Below, piece by piece: positions 1 to 10,935 of a stretch of DNA of 28,577 nucleotides. The notes below the pieces were generated by a model. It ran no database searches, was not told the origin of the DNA, and saw only the letters and a program-made list of their open reading frames with translations. The stretch comes from DATAOG01 sp963753685 (GTDB taxonomy: Bacteria > Pseudomonadota > Alphaproteobacteria > Geminicoccales > Geminicoccaceae). The stretch is from the NCBI GenBank assembly GCA_963753685.1, contig CAVWDE010000031.1, positions 1-28,577 on the forward strand, written 5' to 3'. Both the position numbers and the translations under genes were made by a program. Positions within the stretch are counted from its first letter, which is position 1; the number at the start of each line of letters is the position of its first letter.

Positions 1-944
1 AGTCGCGGGATGACCTGCCGCGCGATGATTTCGATCTGCGCCATCTCGTATCTGTAGGGAACGAAGATGATCTTCTGCACACCGACGGCGAGGTGGGCCT
101 TGAGCTGCTCGACACATTCGTCGACCGTGCCCATGATCGCGCTCTCCTTGGTCGACTCGCTCCACGCCGCGTAGTCCCACTCGGTGGTCAGCCACTCCGT
201 CAGCGGACCCTCGATCTCGGCGCGCGACCGGCCGATCATGATCGGCAGCTGGTTGGCGTTCAGCAGACGGTCCGGGTCCTTGCCGGCGTCTTTGGCAAAG
301 CCGCGGATCTTCGCCCATGAGCTGGTGAAGCTCTCGGGCCGGTAGAAATAGGTGAGCCAGCCGTCGCTCGCCACCGCCGCGCGTTTGAGCACGCGGTCGA
401 CGTAGCCGCCGATCAGCAAAGGCGGCCTCGGTTTCTGCACCGGTTTCGGCAGCATCACGGCATTGCGCAGGTGGTACTGGCCGTACCGGCCGTCCACCAT
501 GTCCTCGGTCCACAAGCGGTTCAGGATCTCGAGGCTCTCGTCCATGATCCTGCCGCGCCTTTCGAACGGCACGCCTGCGGCATCGAACTCGCGTTTGTAC
601 CAGCCGGACGCCATGCCCAGCAGCAGCCGGCCATTGGAGAGCTGGTCCATGCTGGCGAGCTGCTTGGCGAGCACCACGGGGTTGCGCAGCGGCAGGACCA
701 GGACGCCGGTGCCGAGCTTGATTTTGCGCGTGCGCGAGGCGATCGCGGTGAGCAGCGTCAGCGAATCGATGATCGGGAAGCTGGGTTCGACCCCGAGCAG
801 GACGTGGTCCCACACCCAGAGCGAATCGAAGCCCAGCTCCTCCATCCTGACGCCGTAGTCGACCAGGGCCTGCCCGTCCGGAAGCTGCGGCGACGCGGTG
901 AAGTTGCGCATCGCGATCCCGAACGTGTTCGACAATCCAGCCAT
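1..944 (-). CDS. LLM-class flavin-dependent oxidoreductase (partial, cut by left edge)
   Basis: Reading from an ATG at 944 (preceded by GAGG) the frame is open to the left edge, giving 314 residues without a stop. The sequence has the luciferase-like monooxygenase pattern: an N-terminal strand, then EELGFDSLWVWDHVLL, the KLGTGVLVLPLRNPVVLAKQ segment, SNGRLLLGMASGW and PLLIGG. These place it in the FMN/F420-dependent TIM-barrel superfamily. The last visible residues, IIARQVIPR, look like the usual C-terminal end, so little is missing. Family members oxidise or desulfonate varied small substrates; the substrate here cannot be read. It lies 48 bases downstream of the CoA-transferase beta subunit on the same strand, probably as the last gene of that operon. 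No internal frameshift is seen. Confidence 0.85.
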   Translation of the reverse strand, partial: MAGLSNTFGIAMRNFTASPQLPDGQALVDYGVRMEELGFDSLWVWDHVLLGVEPSFPIIDSLTLLTAIASRTRKIKLGTGVLVLPLRNPVVLAKQLASMDQLSNGRLLLGMASGWYKREFDAAGVPFERRGRIMDESLEILNRLWTEDMVDGRYGQYHLRNAVMLPKPVQKPRPPLLIGGYVDRVLKRAAVASDGWLTYFYRPESFTSSWAKIRGFAKDAGKDPDRLLNANQLPIMIGRSRAEIEGPLTEWLTTEWDYAAWSESTKESAIMGTVDECVEQLKAHLAVGVQKIIFVPYRYEMAQIEIIARQVIPR

Positions 945-992
945 CTTGGTCCTCTGCGGAGTTGCTGCGGTGCCAGGCAGTTGCCGGCCTGC

Positions 993-1763
993 TCAGCCGA
1001 TGTAGAGCCGTTCGGGGTCGAGGTGTCGCAGGACCGCGAGCTCTTTTTCGGTCGGCGGCTCGGTGGTCTCGACCGCCGCTGCGACCTCGAGCTCGAAGCC
1101 GGTATTCGCCTGCACTTGGTCGATCGTGGCCCCCGGATGCAGGGCGATGATCTGCATGCGCTTGGATGCCGCCTCGAAGCCCATGATCGCGAGGTCCGTC
1201 ACCACGCGGTACATGCCGCCGGCGAGCAGGCCGCTGTCTGCGCGGCTCGTCCCGCCATTCAAGAAGCCCGGCGAGGTGATGAAATCGACCTCGTCGACGA
1301 AGCGGCGCTTCTCGTGCCGCATGGCGACGATCATCTGCGTCAGGCTGGCGATGTCGTTGCCGCCGCCGGTGCCCGGCAGGCGCGTGATCGGATGGTCGGG
1401 ATCGCCGATGAATGAGCTGTTGAGATTGCCGTACCGGTCGATCTGCGCGCCACCCATGAAGCCGACATCGACGTAGCCCCGCTGCAGCAGCAGCAGCACG
1501 TCGGTGCTGCTCAGGACCATGTTGGCGCGCCGCGTGCAACGCTGCTCGTTGGTCGAGGGCGGCAGCTTGCCCGGCTCGACGAAGGCGCCGATCGTGCCGC
1601 CCTCGAACAGGATGGTGAGCCCCGGTCCGTGCAGGCGCTGGGCGAGCGTCGCGGCGAGCAGAGGGATGCCCACACCGGCGAAGACCACTTGGCCGTCCTC
1701 GAGCAGCCTGCCGCTCATGACTGCCAGCAGTTCGCTCGCCGTGTAGTTCGGCTCAGTCGTCAT
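993..1763 (-). CDS. CoA-transferase beta subunit (glutaconate/3-oxoacid CoA-transferase family)
   Basis: A 256-residue protein of the family I CoA-transferase beta-subunit type (GctB/IpdB-like). Visible are the N-terminal GQVVFAGVGIPLLAATLAQ segment, TILFEGGTIGAF (the region that carries the catalytic glutamate in GctB-type enzymes), the VDVGFMGGAQIDRYGNLNSS block, and LPGTGGGNDIAS. Family members move CoA between acyl groups, and the IpdAB branch instead acts as a hydrolase on a ring-fission product, so the reaction is not settled. The ATG at 1763 sits behind GGAGGG and overlaps the end of the alpha-subunit gene by 11 bases, the usual arrangement for a coupled heterodimer. The gene appears intact. 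Confidence 0.9.
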   Translation of the reverse strand: MTTEPNYTASELLAVMSGRLLEDGQVVFAGVGIPLLAATLAQRLHGPGLTILFEGGTIGAFVEPGKLPPSTNEQRCTRRANMVLSSTDVLLLLQRGYVDVGFMGGAQIDRYGNLNSSFIGDPDHPITRLPGTGGGNDIASLTQMIVAMRHEKRRFVDEVDFITSPGFLNGGTSRADSGLLAGGMYRVVTDLAIMGFEAASKRMQIIALHPGATIDQVQANTGFELEVAAAVETTEPPTEKELAVLRHLDPERLYIG

Positions 1764-2706
1764 AAATGCTCCCTCCGCGGCGCGCGGCGGCCAGCAGCTC
1801 CTCCACCCCGAGCCGGTCGAGGTAGTCGGTCCAGGACTTCGGCTCGTAGACGTGGCGTGCCAGATACTCCTGCATCCCGGCCTCGGGGTCCTTCCGGATC
1901 AGCGCGGCGTACTGGTCGAGATGCCTGAAGAACGGCTCGTACATGCCATAGCACTCGTGCGGCGCGCAGCCGAACGGCACCTCGACCACGGCCTCGACCG
2001 CAAGGAACGGGATCTTGGTGTGGTCGGGCGCGCGGCGGATTTGCTCGTTGCTGACGATCCGCTCGGCGGTCAGGATCACGCGACCCGCCGCCATCGCGAG
2101 GTCGAGGTCCATGAAGCTCAGCCCGTCGATCTGGGCGTTGCCGTAAGCATCGCAGCGCTGGACGTGGATCAGGGCGACGTCGGGATTGAGCGCCGGGACC
2201 AGGGCCAGCTTGTCGCCGGTGAACGGGCAATCCATCGCGCGCACGTCCGGCAACCGGCGGATGACGTCCGAGCCCAGCATCGAGCGCATCGGCAGGAACG
2301 GGACGCCCATCGCGCCGGCCCGAAAGCGCAGGCCGACGGCCATGTGGCTCCACTCCTCGAAGCGTGCCTTGCCGGTTTCGGTGTAGTGGCGCATCACCTT
2401 GGACACGCCCCAGACGATGCCCTGGCTGAACCAGCTGGTCAGGATGTGGTTGCAGGCGCCGGACGCGAAGAGCAGCTCGCCTTCGCTGGAAGTGATGCTG
2501 CGCGCGCAGGACAGGTTCTTCCTGCCGGCGCGGATCAGCGCCCAGATCATCGCCATGGGCGTGCGCGACAGGGTGCTGCCGCCAATGCCAACCGTGGCGC
2601 CGTCCTCGACGAGCCTCGCGGCCTCCTCGAGACTCACCACCTTCTCATGGAGGCTCCGGTCACGCGCCATGGTCTTGCGCCGGAGTTCAAGATAGGGCTC
2701 GGTCAA
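1753..2706 (-). CDS. CoA-transferase alpha subunit
   Basis: A 317-residue partner of the beta subunit. The motif DGATVGIGGSTLSRTPMAM near the N terminus is the glycine-rich CoA-binding loop of family I CoA-transferase alpha subunits, followed by SCARSITSSEGELLFASGAC and, later, VALIHVQRCDAYGNAQIDG. I chose the TTG at 2706 because AGGGG lies four bases ahead of it; the in-frame ATG at 2670 has no visible ribosome site, although homology alone would also allow it. The gene starts 42 bases after the PLP-enzyme stop. Together with its overlapping partner it probably activates a carboxylic acid, or cleaves an acyl-CoA, in a catabolic route. Substrate unknown. Confidence 0.88.
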   Translation of the reverse strand: MTEPYLELRRKTMARDRSLHEKVVSLEEAARLVEDGATVGIGGSTLSRTPMAMIWALIRAGRKNLSCARSITSSEGELLFASGACNHILTSWFSQGIVWGVSKVMRHYTETGKARFEEWSHMAVGLRFRAGAMGVPFLPMRSMLGSDVIRRLPDVRAMDCPFTGDKLALVPALNPDVALIHVQRCDAYGNAQIDGLSFMDLDLAMAAGRVILTAERIVSNEQIRRAPDHTKIPFLAVEAVVEVPFGCAPHECYGMYEPFFRHLDQYAALIRKDPEAGMQEYLARHVYEPKSWTDYLDRLGVEELLAAARRGGSIYDD

Positions 2707-2748
2707 GTTTCCCCTCGCTTCCGTTGTCAGCCCGCTCCGAGCAGTGAT

Positions 2749-4249
<1,501 letters not shown>

Positions 4250-4342
4250 GTCCTCCCCGTGCCGGCGCTGCGACCGTGCGACCGAAATCGCAGCAGTCCG
4301 GCGGCGGCCTCTCGGTCGTCTGTCTATCATCCTATTCTTAGT

Positions 4343-4370
4343 ACCATAGACACTCTGAGACTCGGTGCAA
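4343..4370 (-). promoter_or_regulatory. Possible sigma-70 promoter of the PLP/CoA-transferase operon
   Basis: On the minus strand TTGCAC (4370-4365) is followed after 16 bases by TATGGT (4348-4343), about 95 bases ahead of the ATG at 4249, in an AT-richer patch. The match to consensus is partial at both boxes. Confidence 0.22.
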
Positions 4371-4977
4371 GATGTCGCGACCGGCCGATGCCTGACGTGC
4401 ACGGACCCCTCTGCCAATCGGCGAGCAAGGTGGTGCGGGCGCCGGGGGCGCCGTCACCAATGCGGTCGGGGCGGCTATTGCGCAGGCCAGCGGCGAGGTC
4501 GATCAGGTCTACACCGGGCGCGGGCGCGATTGCCGAGCCAACCGAGCTCGCGACCGCCCGCGCAATCGAGGCTGGCACCGATCGGCGCATGATCCAGGTG
4601 ATCGAGGTTGCGGACCTACCTCTCGCGTACCTGGTTGATCTCCACCCTGAAGCGTGCTGGTCAACGTCGTGGTGCGCCACGACCGGAGATACGACCGCGT
4701 TCTCCTCTACAGCTGGTGCGGTCCCGGTGCCATCCGCGGTCGACCCCGTATGCGCTGGCCGATGCATGACTGATAGGCGAGGAGGAGGCCGGCACGTACG
4801 GTTCCGAGCGACTGTGGTCGAGCATGCTCCTTGAGCACCAGCTCGTTCTGATCATGGCGCCGCCGTTTGTCCTCGAATGTTTCGTCACACGGGAGCAGTG
4901 CACCTTATCGTGCCCGATCGCTCCAGGCGCTCTTGGCCGAGATTTTGACGCCCAAGCGAGCTGGAAATGCTCGATCT
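4371..4977. other. Intergenic stretch without a recognisable gene
   Basis: This lies between the promoter side of the PLP operon and the 3' end of the adenylate-cyclase gene. No frame gives a protein I recognise. One plus-strand frame around 4654-4770 has protein-like composition (for example VLVNVVVRHDRRYDRVLLYS) but no start, ribosome site or family match, so it may be a gene remnant broken by indels. The minus-strand frame open down to 4661 is only the out-of-frame continuation of the cyclase gene. Confidence 0.4.
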
Positions 4978-6034
4978 TCAAAATGCATCGTTTTGAAGAA
5001 TCCCCATACAGCGATGCACCTCGATCTCGCCCTTGCCTTTGACGGCGACGGGCCCGAGCGGCTCTCCGAGACAGCGCCCGGCCACCTGCGCCCAGGCGTC
5101 GGCGCTCAGATAGACCCCGGCATTCGAGCCGAGGGTCGATAGTCGAGCCGCGACGTTCACTGTATCGCCCCAGAGGTCGAAGCTGAACTTGTCGCGTCCG
5201 ACCACGCCCGCGACCACGGGCCCGACGTGGATGCCGACCCGGATCTTCCAGGCGGCGGGGTTGGTCCGCGCCGCCTCGACGATCGCCAACGCGGCAGCGG
5301 ACGCTGGCGAACACCGGATCGGCGTGGCGCTGAAGAAGGTTGGCGGTCGCCACCAGGCCGTCGCCGATGGTCTTGATCTTCTCGAGGCCGTGCTCGCTCA
5401 CCAGCTTCTCGCCCGTCTCGATCAGGCAGTCGAGGTTGGCGACCACCTCCTCGGCCGCATGGGCCTCGGAATAGACGGTGAAGTCGACGATGTCGGCGAA
5501 CAGCACGGTGACCCGCTCATAGCGCCGCGGCGTCACCCGGTCCGAGGCCTTGAGCTCGGCGACCGCGGGCGCGGGCAGGATCGCGTGCAGAAGGCGATCG
5601 GCCCGCTCGCGCTCCCGCTCGAGCGCGCACCGGTAGGCGACCTCGCGGTCGTGCCAATGCTTCTTCTCGAGGCACGCGCCGATCCGCGCCTTGAGCAGGA
5701 CCGGATCGAAGGGCTTGGGCAGGAAGTCCTCGGCGCCGAGCTCGATGCAGCGAACGGTGCTGGCGAGCTGATCGAGCGCCGAGATCATGATCACCGGAAC
5801 GTGCCGCAGCTGCGCGTCTTGCTTCATGCGCTCCAGCACCTGATAGCCATCGAGCTCCCGCATCATGACGTCGAGCAGGACCAGGTCGACCGGCTCGGCG
5901 CCGAGCCGCGCCAGCGCCTCCCGTCCGTCAGCCGCGCTGACCGTCGTGTAGCCGAGCAGCTCGAGCTCCTGCTCCAGCAAGTCGACGTTGAATGGCTCGT
6001 CGTCGACGATCAGGATGCGCGCGTCGCCGGCCAT
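4978..6034 (-). CDS. Response regulator with class III adenylate cyclase output, one frame break
   Basis: A 351-residue protein once one extra base at 5306-5307 is removed. Residues 1-125 form a receiver with the acidic pocket DDE at 11-13, the phosphoacceptor Asp55 in LVLLDVMM and the KPF lysine. A short linker leads to a class III cyclase domain: VLFADIVDFT (first metal Asp), EKIKTIGDG (second metal Asp) and FDLWGDTVNVAARL. The Lys of EKIKTIGD and the Asp of FDLWGD are the adenine-selecting pair, where guanylate cyclases carry Glu and Cys; hence ATP and cAMP are inferred. The start is 13 bases after the stop of the single-domain regulator. It is the likely output of the kinase cluster upstream. 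Without the correction the C-terminal third appears as a separate small ORF. Confidence 0.85.
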
Positions 6035-6047
6035 GCGGGCTTCTGGT

Positions 6048-6425
6048 TCAGTGCTGCCCGGCGCCGTTCAGGATCTGGCGCAGCTTCTCGAACAGGAGCG
6101 TCTCGTCGATCGGCTTGGCGAGGTAATCATCGCAGCCGCAGGCGCGCGCCTTGGCTTCGTCGCCTTGCATGGCATGGGCGGTCAGCGCAATCACGGGGAT
6201 GTGCCGGAGCTCGGGATCGGCCTTGAGGCGGCGGGACGCTTCCCAGCCGTCGATCACCGGCAGCGACAGGTCCATCAGGATCAGATCGGGTCTGAGGCGC
6301 GCTGCGGCCTGCGAGGCCACTGGCCGACCGTCGGCGGCGGTCATGACCTCGTGGTCGTCCTCAAGAAGCTGCACGAGCAGGTCGCGGTTCAGCTCCACGT
6401 CTTCGACGATCAAGATCCTCGGCAT
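6048..6425 (-). CDS. Single-domain response regulator (DivK/CheY-like)
   Basis: A complete 125-residue receiver: EDVE acidic pocket at residues 8-11, phosphoacceptor Asp52 in LILMDLSLPV, the switch Thr/Ala in IALTAHAM and the conserved Lys104 in YLAKPID. There is no output domain, so it acts through protein contacts or as a phosphate shuttle, as DivK and CheY do. Its start lies inside the apparent 3' end of the kinase gene (65-base overlap). A run of six C residues at 6434-6439 on the plus strand could hide an indel that would shorten that overlap. A GGGAGG stretch about 15-20 bases ahead of the ATG is the nearest ribosome-site candidate. Confidence 0.9.
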   Translation of the reverse strand: MPRILIVEDVELNRDLLVQLLEDDHEVMTAADGRPVASQAAARLRPDLILMDLSLPVIDGWEASRRLKADPELRHIPVIALTAHAMQGDEAKARACGCDDYLAKPIDETLLFEKLRQILNGAGQH

Positions 6426-9400
6426 CGGCCGATCCCCCCGCCTCCCGGGTGCCGCACGCCGGCAATGCCCGGCGCACTTCCTGCAGCAAGCTCGCGCGGT
6501 CGAGGCCGCGCTTCTCGATGATCGCGAGCACGCGTCGCTGCAGGAGCGCGCGCTCGTCGCTGGACAGCGTCTTGGCGGTCAGCACGATCACCGGCAGACC
6601 TGCGAGCGCCGGGTTCTGCGCGACCTGCTCAAGCACGCCGAAGCCGTCGAGACCCGGCATCAAAAGGTCGAGCAGGAGCACGTCCGGCCGCCGCTGCGCC
6701 AGCATCGCGAGCGCCTCGCGGCCGTCGCCGGCCGCCTCGATCTCGCACCCCAGATCCTCGAGCAGCTGGCGGATCAGGTCGGGCACCAGCGGGTCGTCGT
6801 CGGCCACCAGCAGACGACAGGGTGGCGCCGCGACCCGCCGCAGCGCGCCGACCAGAGCGTCGCGATCGGGCGGCTTCAAGAGATAGTCGGACGCCCCGAG
6901 CCGGAAGCCCAGATCCTTCTGATCGACGATCGAAAGGACGATGATCGGGATGTCCCGGGTCTCGGGATCGGCCTTGAGCTCGTACAGAACCTGCCAGCCA
7001 TCCTTCTGCGGGATCAGAATGTCGAGCACGATCGCGCCCGGCCGATGCTCGCGCGCCATGCGCAGGCCGTCCTCGCCGCCGGCCGCGACCAGCACCTCGT
7101 AGCCCGCCTCGGTGAGGTTCTCGCGCAGAAGGTAGACGGTATCCGGATCGTCGTCGATCGCCAGCACGCAGCGGGTGCGCTCGGGCGCCGCTTCCGTCCC
7201 ACGGCTGCGGTCTCGGGCGATCGCCGCCGGCGGCGCCGCGCACGCCGGCCCGTAGCGCGCCGGGAAGGTCAGCCGTGAAGGTCGAGCCGGCGCCCGACGG
7301 CGCTCACCAGCGTGATCTCGCCGCCGATCAGGCGGGCGAGATGGCGGCTGATCGATAGGCCGAGACCGGTGCCGCCGTGCTGGCGGGTGCTGCTGCTGTC
7401 GACCTGGCGGAACTCCTCGAAGACCAGATCGAGCGCGTCGGCCGGGATGCCGCAGCCGGTGTCGGCGACCTCGAGCACGATCTGGCCATCCTCGATGGCG
7501 CGCACCGACGGTAATGGTGCCGCGGTCGGTGAACTTGGCGGCGTTGCCCAGAAGATTGAGCAGGATCTGGCGCAGCTTTTCCGGATCAGTGTCTAGCTCC
7601 GGCAGGTCGGGCTCGACCGACTTGGCGAGCCGCACCCCTTCCCGGATGATCGGCTCGATCGTGCGCAGGCACTGGTCGATCAGCGGCTCGAGCGCGAACG
7701 CCGAGGGGCGGACCTCGACCCGCCCGGCCTCGATCTTGGACAGATCGAGCACGGTGTTGATCAGCGATAAAAGATGCTCGGCGCTGGTCAGGATCTTGGC
7801 GAGATTGTCGTGCTGTTTGGTCGGCAGCACGTCCTTGGCGCGGCGCATCACCAGGCGGGTGAAGCCGATGATCGCGTTTAACGGCGTCCTGAGCTCGTGG
7901 CTCATGTTGGCTAGGAACTCGGACTTGGCCCGGTTCGCCTGCTCGGCCTGATTCTTGGCGGCGCGCAGCGCCGCCTCGGTGCGCTTGAGGTAGGTGAGAT
8001 CATAGTAGGTCAGCATGCGCCCGCCATCCGACAGCGGCACGCAGCGATATTCGAGGATCCGGCCGTCGGCGAGCCGCAACTCGGCGGGTAACGCCGGCGC
8101 CTGCCGGAGTCTCCTCGAGCCGCCGGCTCGCATAGCTCGCCCATTCTTCATCGGGTAGGCTGTAGATCCCGCTGCGTCGGATGTCGTCAAGCACATCGCG
8201 AAACTGCGGTCGCTGGGCAAGGCGCTCGGGCGACATCCCCGACAGCTCGCGGAACGCGCGATTGTGCAGGCGCACGCGGAGGTCCGGATCGAGCATCACC
8301 ACGCCGTAGTCGATGGTGTCGAGCAGCGCGTGCAGGTCGCGCAGGTTCTTCTCCTCGACCTCGACCGCGGTGTCACGGAAGACTGTGAGCGCCTCGGCCA
8401 TGCGGCCGATCTCGTCGCGCCCGCCGGCCGGCGGCAGGGGCGCCCGCAGATTGCCGCCAGCGATCGCCAGCATGCTGTCGCTGAGCCCGGTCAGCCGCGC
8501 GATCAGGTTGCGGCCGACGTAGAGCCAGACGATCAGGCCCGAGCTGACGAGGCTCAGCGCCACGACCGCGATCAGCACCGCCGCGCCGAACCGCTGCACG
8601 CCCAGCGCCTCAAGGTTGGCGCTCGCGATCTCGTCGTCGGCGTCGCCCACGAGGCGGTCGACAGCCGCCGTGAGCTCGTGGGTGAGCTCGGCGTTCTGCG
8701 CGAGCAGGCTCTGAGCGTCAGCGAGGATCGCGAGCTCCTCCTGGCGCGCCTGAAGGATGCTGTCCGCGCCGTCGGTCAGACGCTTGAACTCCTCGACCCG
8801 CTCCAAAAGGCGTGCGCGCAGGCCGGGGTCGAACTCGCTCGCCAGCGCCTCGAGCGTGAACAATGAGCGACGGAGCGGGAAAGCGAGCAGCGGCAGGTCG
8901 GCGGGCGTCGGCGCGGCCGCCGCCTTGAGCAGGCCGTCGTTGATCGCGGACAGCTCGATCTGTGCCTTCTGCTGCGGCAGATAGGTGGCGATCGCCTGGC
9001 CGAGCGCCGCGGTCGCGCCGTCGCGCTCAGCCGCCGCCTGGTCGGCGCCACCATTGCTGCGGCGCCACTCGGCGATCTTGGACTCCATCACCAGAATGCC
9101 AGGCGCCACCAAGCGCTGGGTAGCGACGTTGGTGTCGGCGAGGTCGCCGAGCCGCGCCTGCTTGCGGGCGGCGACTGAGAGCCGCTTGGCGATCAGGGCG
9201 TCGAGCGCGCCGAGGTTGCGGCGCAGACCCTCGACCGCTGGCTCCAGCGGCGCGAGCGCGTCCGGATGCAGCCCGCTCTGCCGCAGCGCGTCGAGCAGAT
9301 GCTCGAGCCTGCCGACCTCGGCCTGGATGCTACCCGAGACCTCTCGAAGCTGGTCGTCTGAACGGACGGCGAGCAGCGCCGGTGCTGCCGCGACGATGCG

Positions 9401-9649
9401 CTCAGCCTGGCGCGACAGTTCGAGCGAGGCGAGCGCACCAGGCACCCGCTCCTCGGTGATCCGCCCGAGCGCCCGGCCGACCTCGTAGAACGAATAGAGG
9501 CCGGCGGCCGCCGCGATCACCGCGAACGCGCTGATGCCGAGGAAAGCAAGCAGCAACCGCCCGCGCACGCCGGTCCGCCCGAACAGCGCGGTGGTAACCC
9601 GGGTCAGCCGGCCCCTCGCGTCCACGCCAATCGCCCTTGCCGCAACCAA
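6361..9649 (-). CDS. TorS-like hybrid sensor histidine kinase, four frame breaks
   Basis: The corrected frame is about 1,094 residues from a TTG at 9649. Order: a membrane segment (LLLAFLGISAFAVIAAAAG), a long helical periplasmic sensor resembling TorS (HLLDALRQSGLHPDALAPLE), a second membrane segment (AAVLIAVVALSLVSSGLIV), a HAMP linker, a PAS domain (LLDTIDYGVVMLDPDL), the HisKA box FLANMSHELRTPLNAI, the ATPase N box NLLGNAAKFT and G boxes DTGCGIP and GGTGLGLSI, then two receivers (acceptors in IVLDILIP and LLLDLLMP). Extra bases at 8100-8101, 7505-7506, 7293-7295 and 7260-7261 break the frame; deleting each restores family sequence. TorS-type sensors read a periplasmic binding protein, and a LivK-like remnant lies 11 bases upstream, supporting the same logic here. 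Confidence 0.82.
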
Positions 9650-9660
9650 TGCGGCCGACC

Positions 9661-10380
9661 CTACTCCTCGGCGGAGCCCGACTCCAGCGGCACGTACTGG
9701 CCTTCCCGCCAGACCTACCAGACGAATGGATCGTAGCCGTAGACGTCGCCTTCGGCGTCGACGCCGATGCGCAGCGTGTGGACCACCGCATCCGCATTGA
9801 AGGAGACGGCCTCTCCCACCGCCGGCACCCCGGCCTGGACGGCGGCGTAGGTGTCGAGCTCGGTGTCAGTCGGTCGATGCCGGCGGCCCGGAATTCGGTC
9901 GCGACGATGGCCGCTCCGGGCTGTTTACCGGCACCCATGTAGAAGGTCATCGGAATGCCCTCGGCCGCGGCGCCTGCGATCAGCCAAACTCCTCGCTCGC
10001 CACGCCGTCCGGGACGACGAAGCCGAGCTCCGGCGGGCGTGCCGTCGCCTGACGGACCAGCGGGCCGGCCTCGGCCTGATAGCCGCCATAGAAGCGGCGT
10101 CGATGCCTCGCGTCTCGAATGTCGCGATCGATCGGAGAACCCGGTCGGGCCCCGCCCGCACCTGGTCGACCTGCGCAGTCGGGACGCCGAGCTTGTCGAG
10201 CCGGCGTTTGGCCTCCAGGGCGACGCCCTGGCCGCAGGCCTGGCCATCGTGGACGACGGCGATCGCGGCGCCCGGCGGTGCGTTGGCGATGTAGTCGCCG
10301 ACCATGGTGCCTTGTAGACGTGGGGCGTGGTCCTGAAGGGGCCCGGCGACCGACTTTGGGCCACAAGCCGTCAACTTCAA
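9661..10380 (-). pseudogene. LivK-type periplasmic binding protein, N-lobe lost, frameshifts and one stop
   Basis: Minus-strand pieces in several frames line up with the second half of branched-chain amino-acid/amide binding proteins (type I periplasmic binding fold): GAAIAVVHDGQACGQGVALE, FYGGYQAEAGPLVRQ, VVPDGVASEEF, AGAAAEGIPMTF, then LDTYAAVQAGVPAVGEAV and YDPFVW. The frame changes at least three times (around 10120, 9975 and 9870), and a TAG at 9715-9717 stands where Tyr would be expected. The N-terminal lobe of about 130 residues is absent: no frame upstream of 10380 resembles it. The gene ends at 9661, 11 bases before the sensor kinase, so it was probably the ligand-binding partner of that kinase. 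Some breaks may be sequence error, but the missing lobe is not explained that way. Confidence 0.7.
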
Positions 10381-10383
10381 GCT

Positions 10384-10935
10384 TTCTTTCCCGCCTGCGG
10401 CTGACTTAGGCTGGTTTCATGGCGCCAGCCCGGGGCGGGGCGGACTGAAGGTACTGCACCGGTGCCCGAGCGGACCCTGTGCCTCAGGATCTCTCGCAAC
10501 CGGATCGCAATCAAGGCTACGGCCGCCCTTGCGCCCGCGTCAGTACCGAGCCGAAGAGTTCGATCCCTGTCTACCTCGCCTGAGCACGGCTACTTTACAA
10601 ACCCACACCCTTGGGATGTCATCAAAGACATCGATTTGACGAGTTCTGACATCCTTACCAAAACCGGCGTGGTTCGATTGTGTCGCAGAGAAAAAATGGT
10701 CCGAAATGGGGCTGTCGGCCGCCGCGCGTGGTTCGGAAAAAATAGGCCAGAACACCCGTATTGTGCGCCGTTCCGGCCGACGACGACCTCACGAAGAGAA
10801 TGTTCCGACCAAGGGTGACTGGCGGAGGGCCGACACTGTGGTCGAACCCTCCCCCGTGCGAGATTTCAAAGACTTGGTATAACATTTCATCTGATGATGA
10901 TCGTCGGGCGCGGCCGGTTGGCGGCGGCGAAGGCA
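10384..10935. other. Unrecognised 0.55-kb segment between two truncated genes
   Basis: The segment is poorer in GC than its surroundings in parts (10600-10900). No frame matches a family I know; the longest frames (plus 10462-10818 and minus 10655-10936) have no convincing start or motif. No terminal inverted repeats or transposase motifs were seen. It separates the 3'-truncated sigma-54 activator from the 5'-truncated binding protein, so it marks a deletion or insertion junction. Confidence 0.5.

Noticed and set aside
471..1415. Long plus-strand open frames across the minus-strand operons (here and at 1852-3225, 5189-6226, 22431-24395 and elsewhere)
   Set aside because: They are rich in Arg, Ala, His and Asp without motifs, and they mirror well-supported minus-strand genes; typical antisense shadows of GC-rich coding DNA.
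4661..4977. Extension of the cyclase frame down to 4661
   Set aside because: It is the wrong frame after the insertion at 5306-5307; the cyclase motifs continue in the other frame and stop at 4978.
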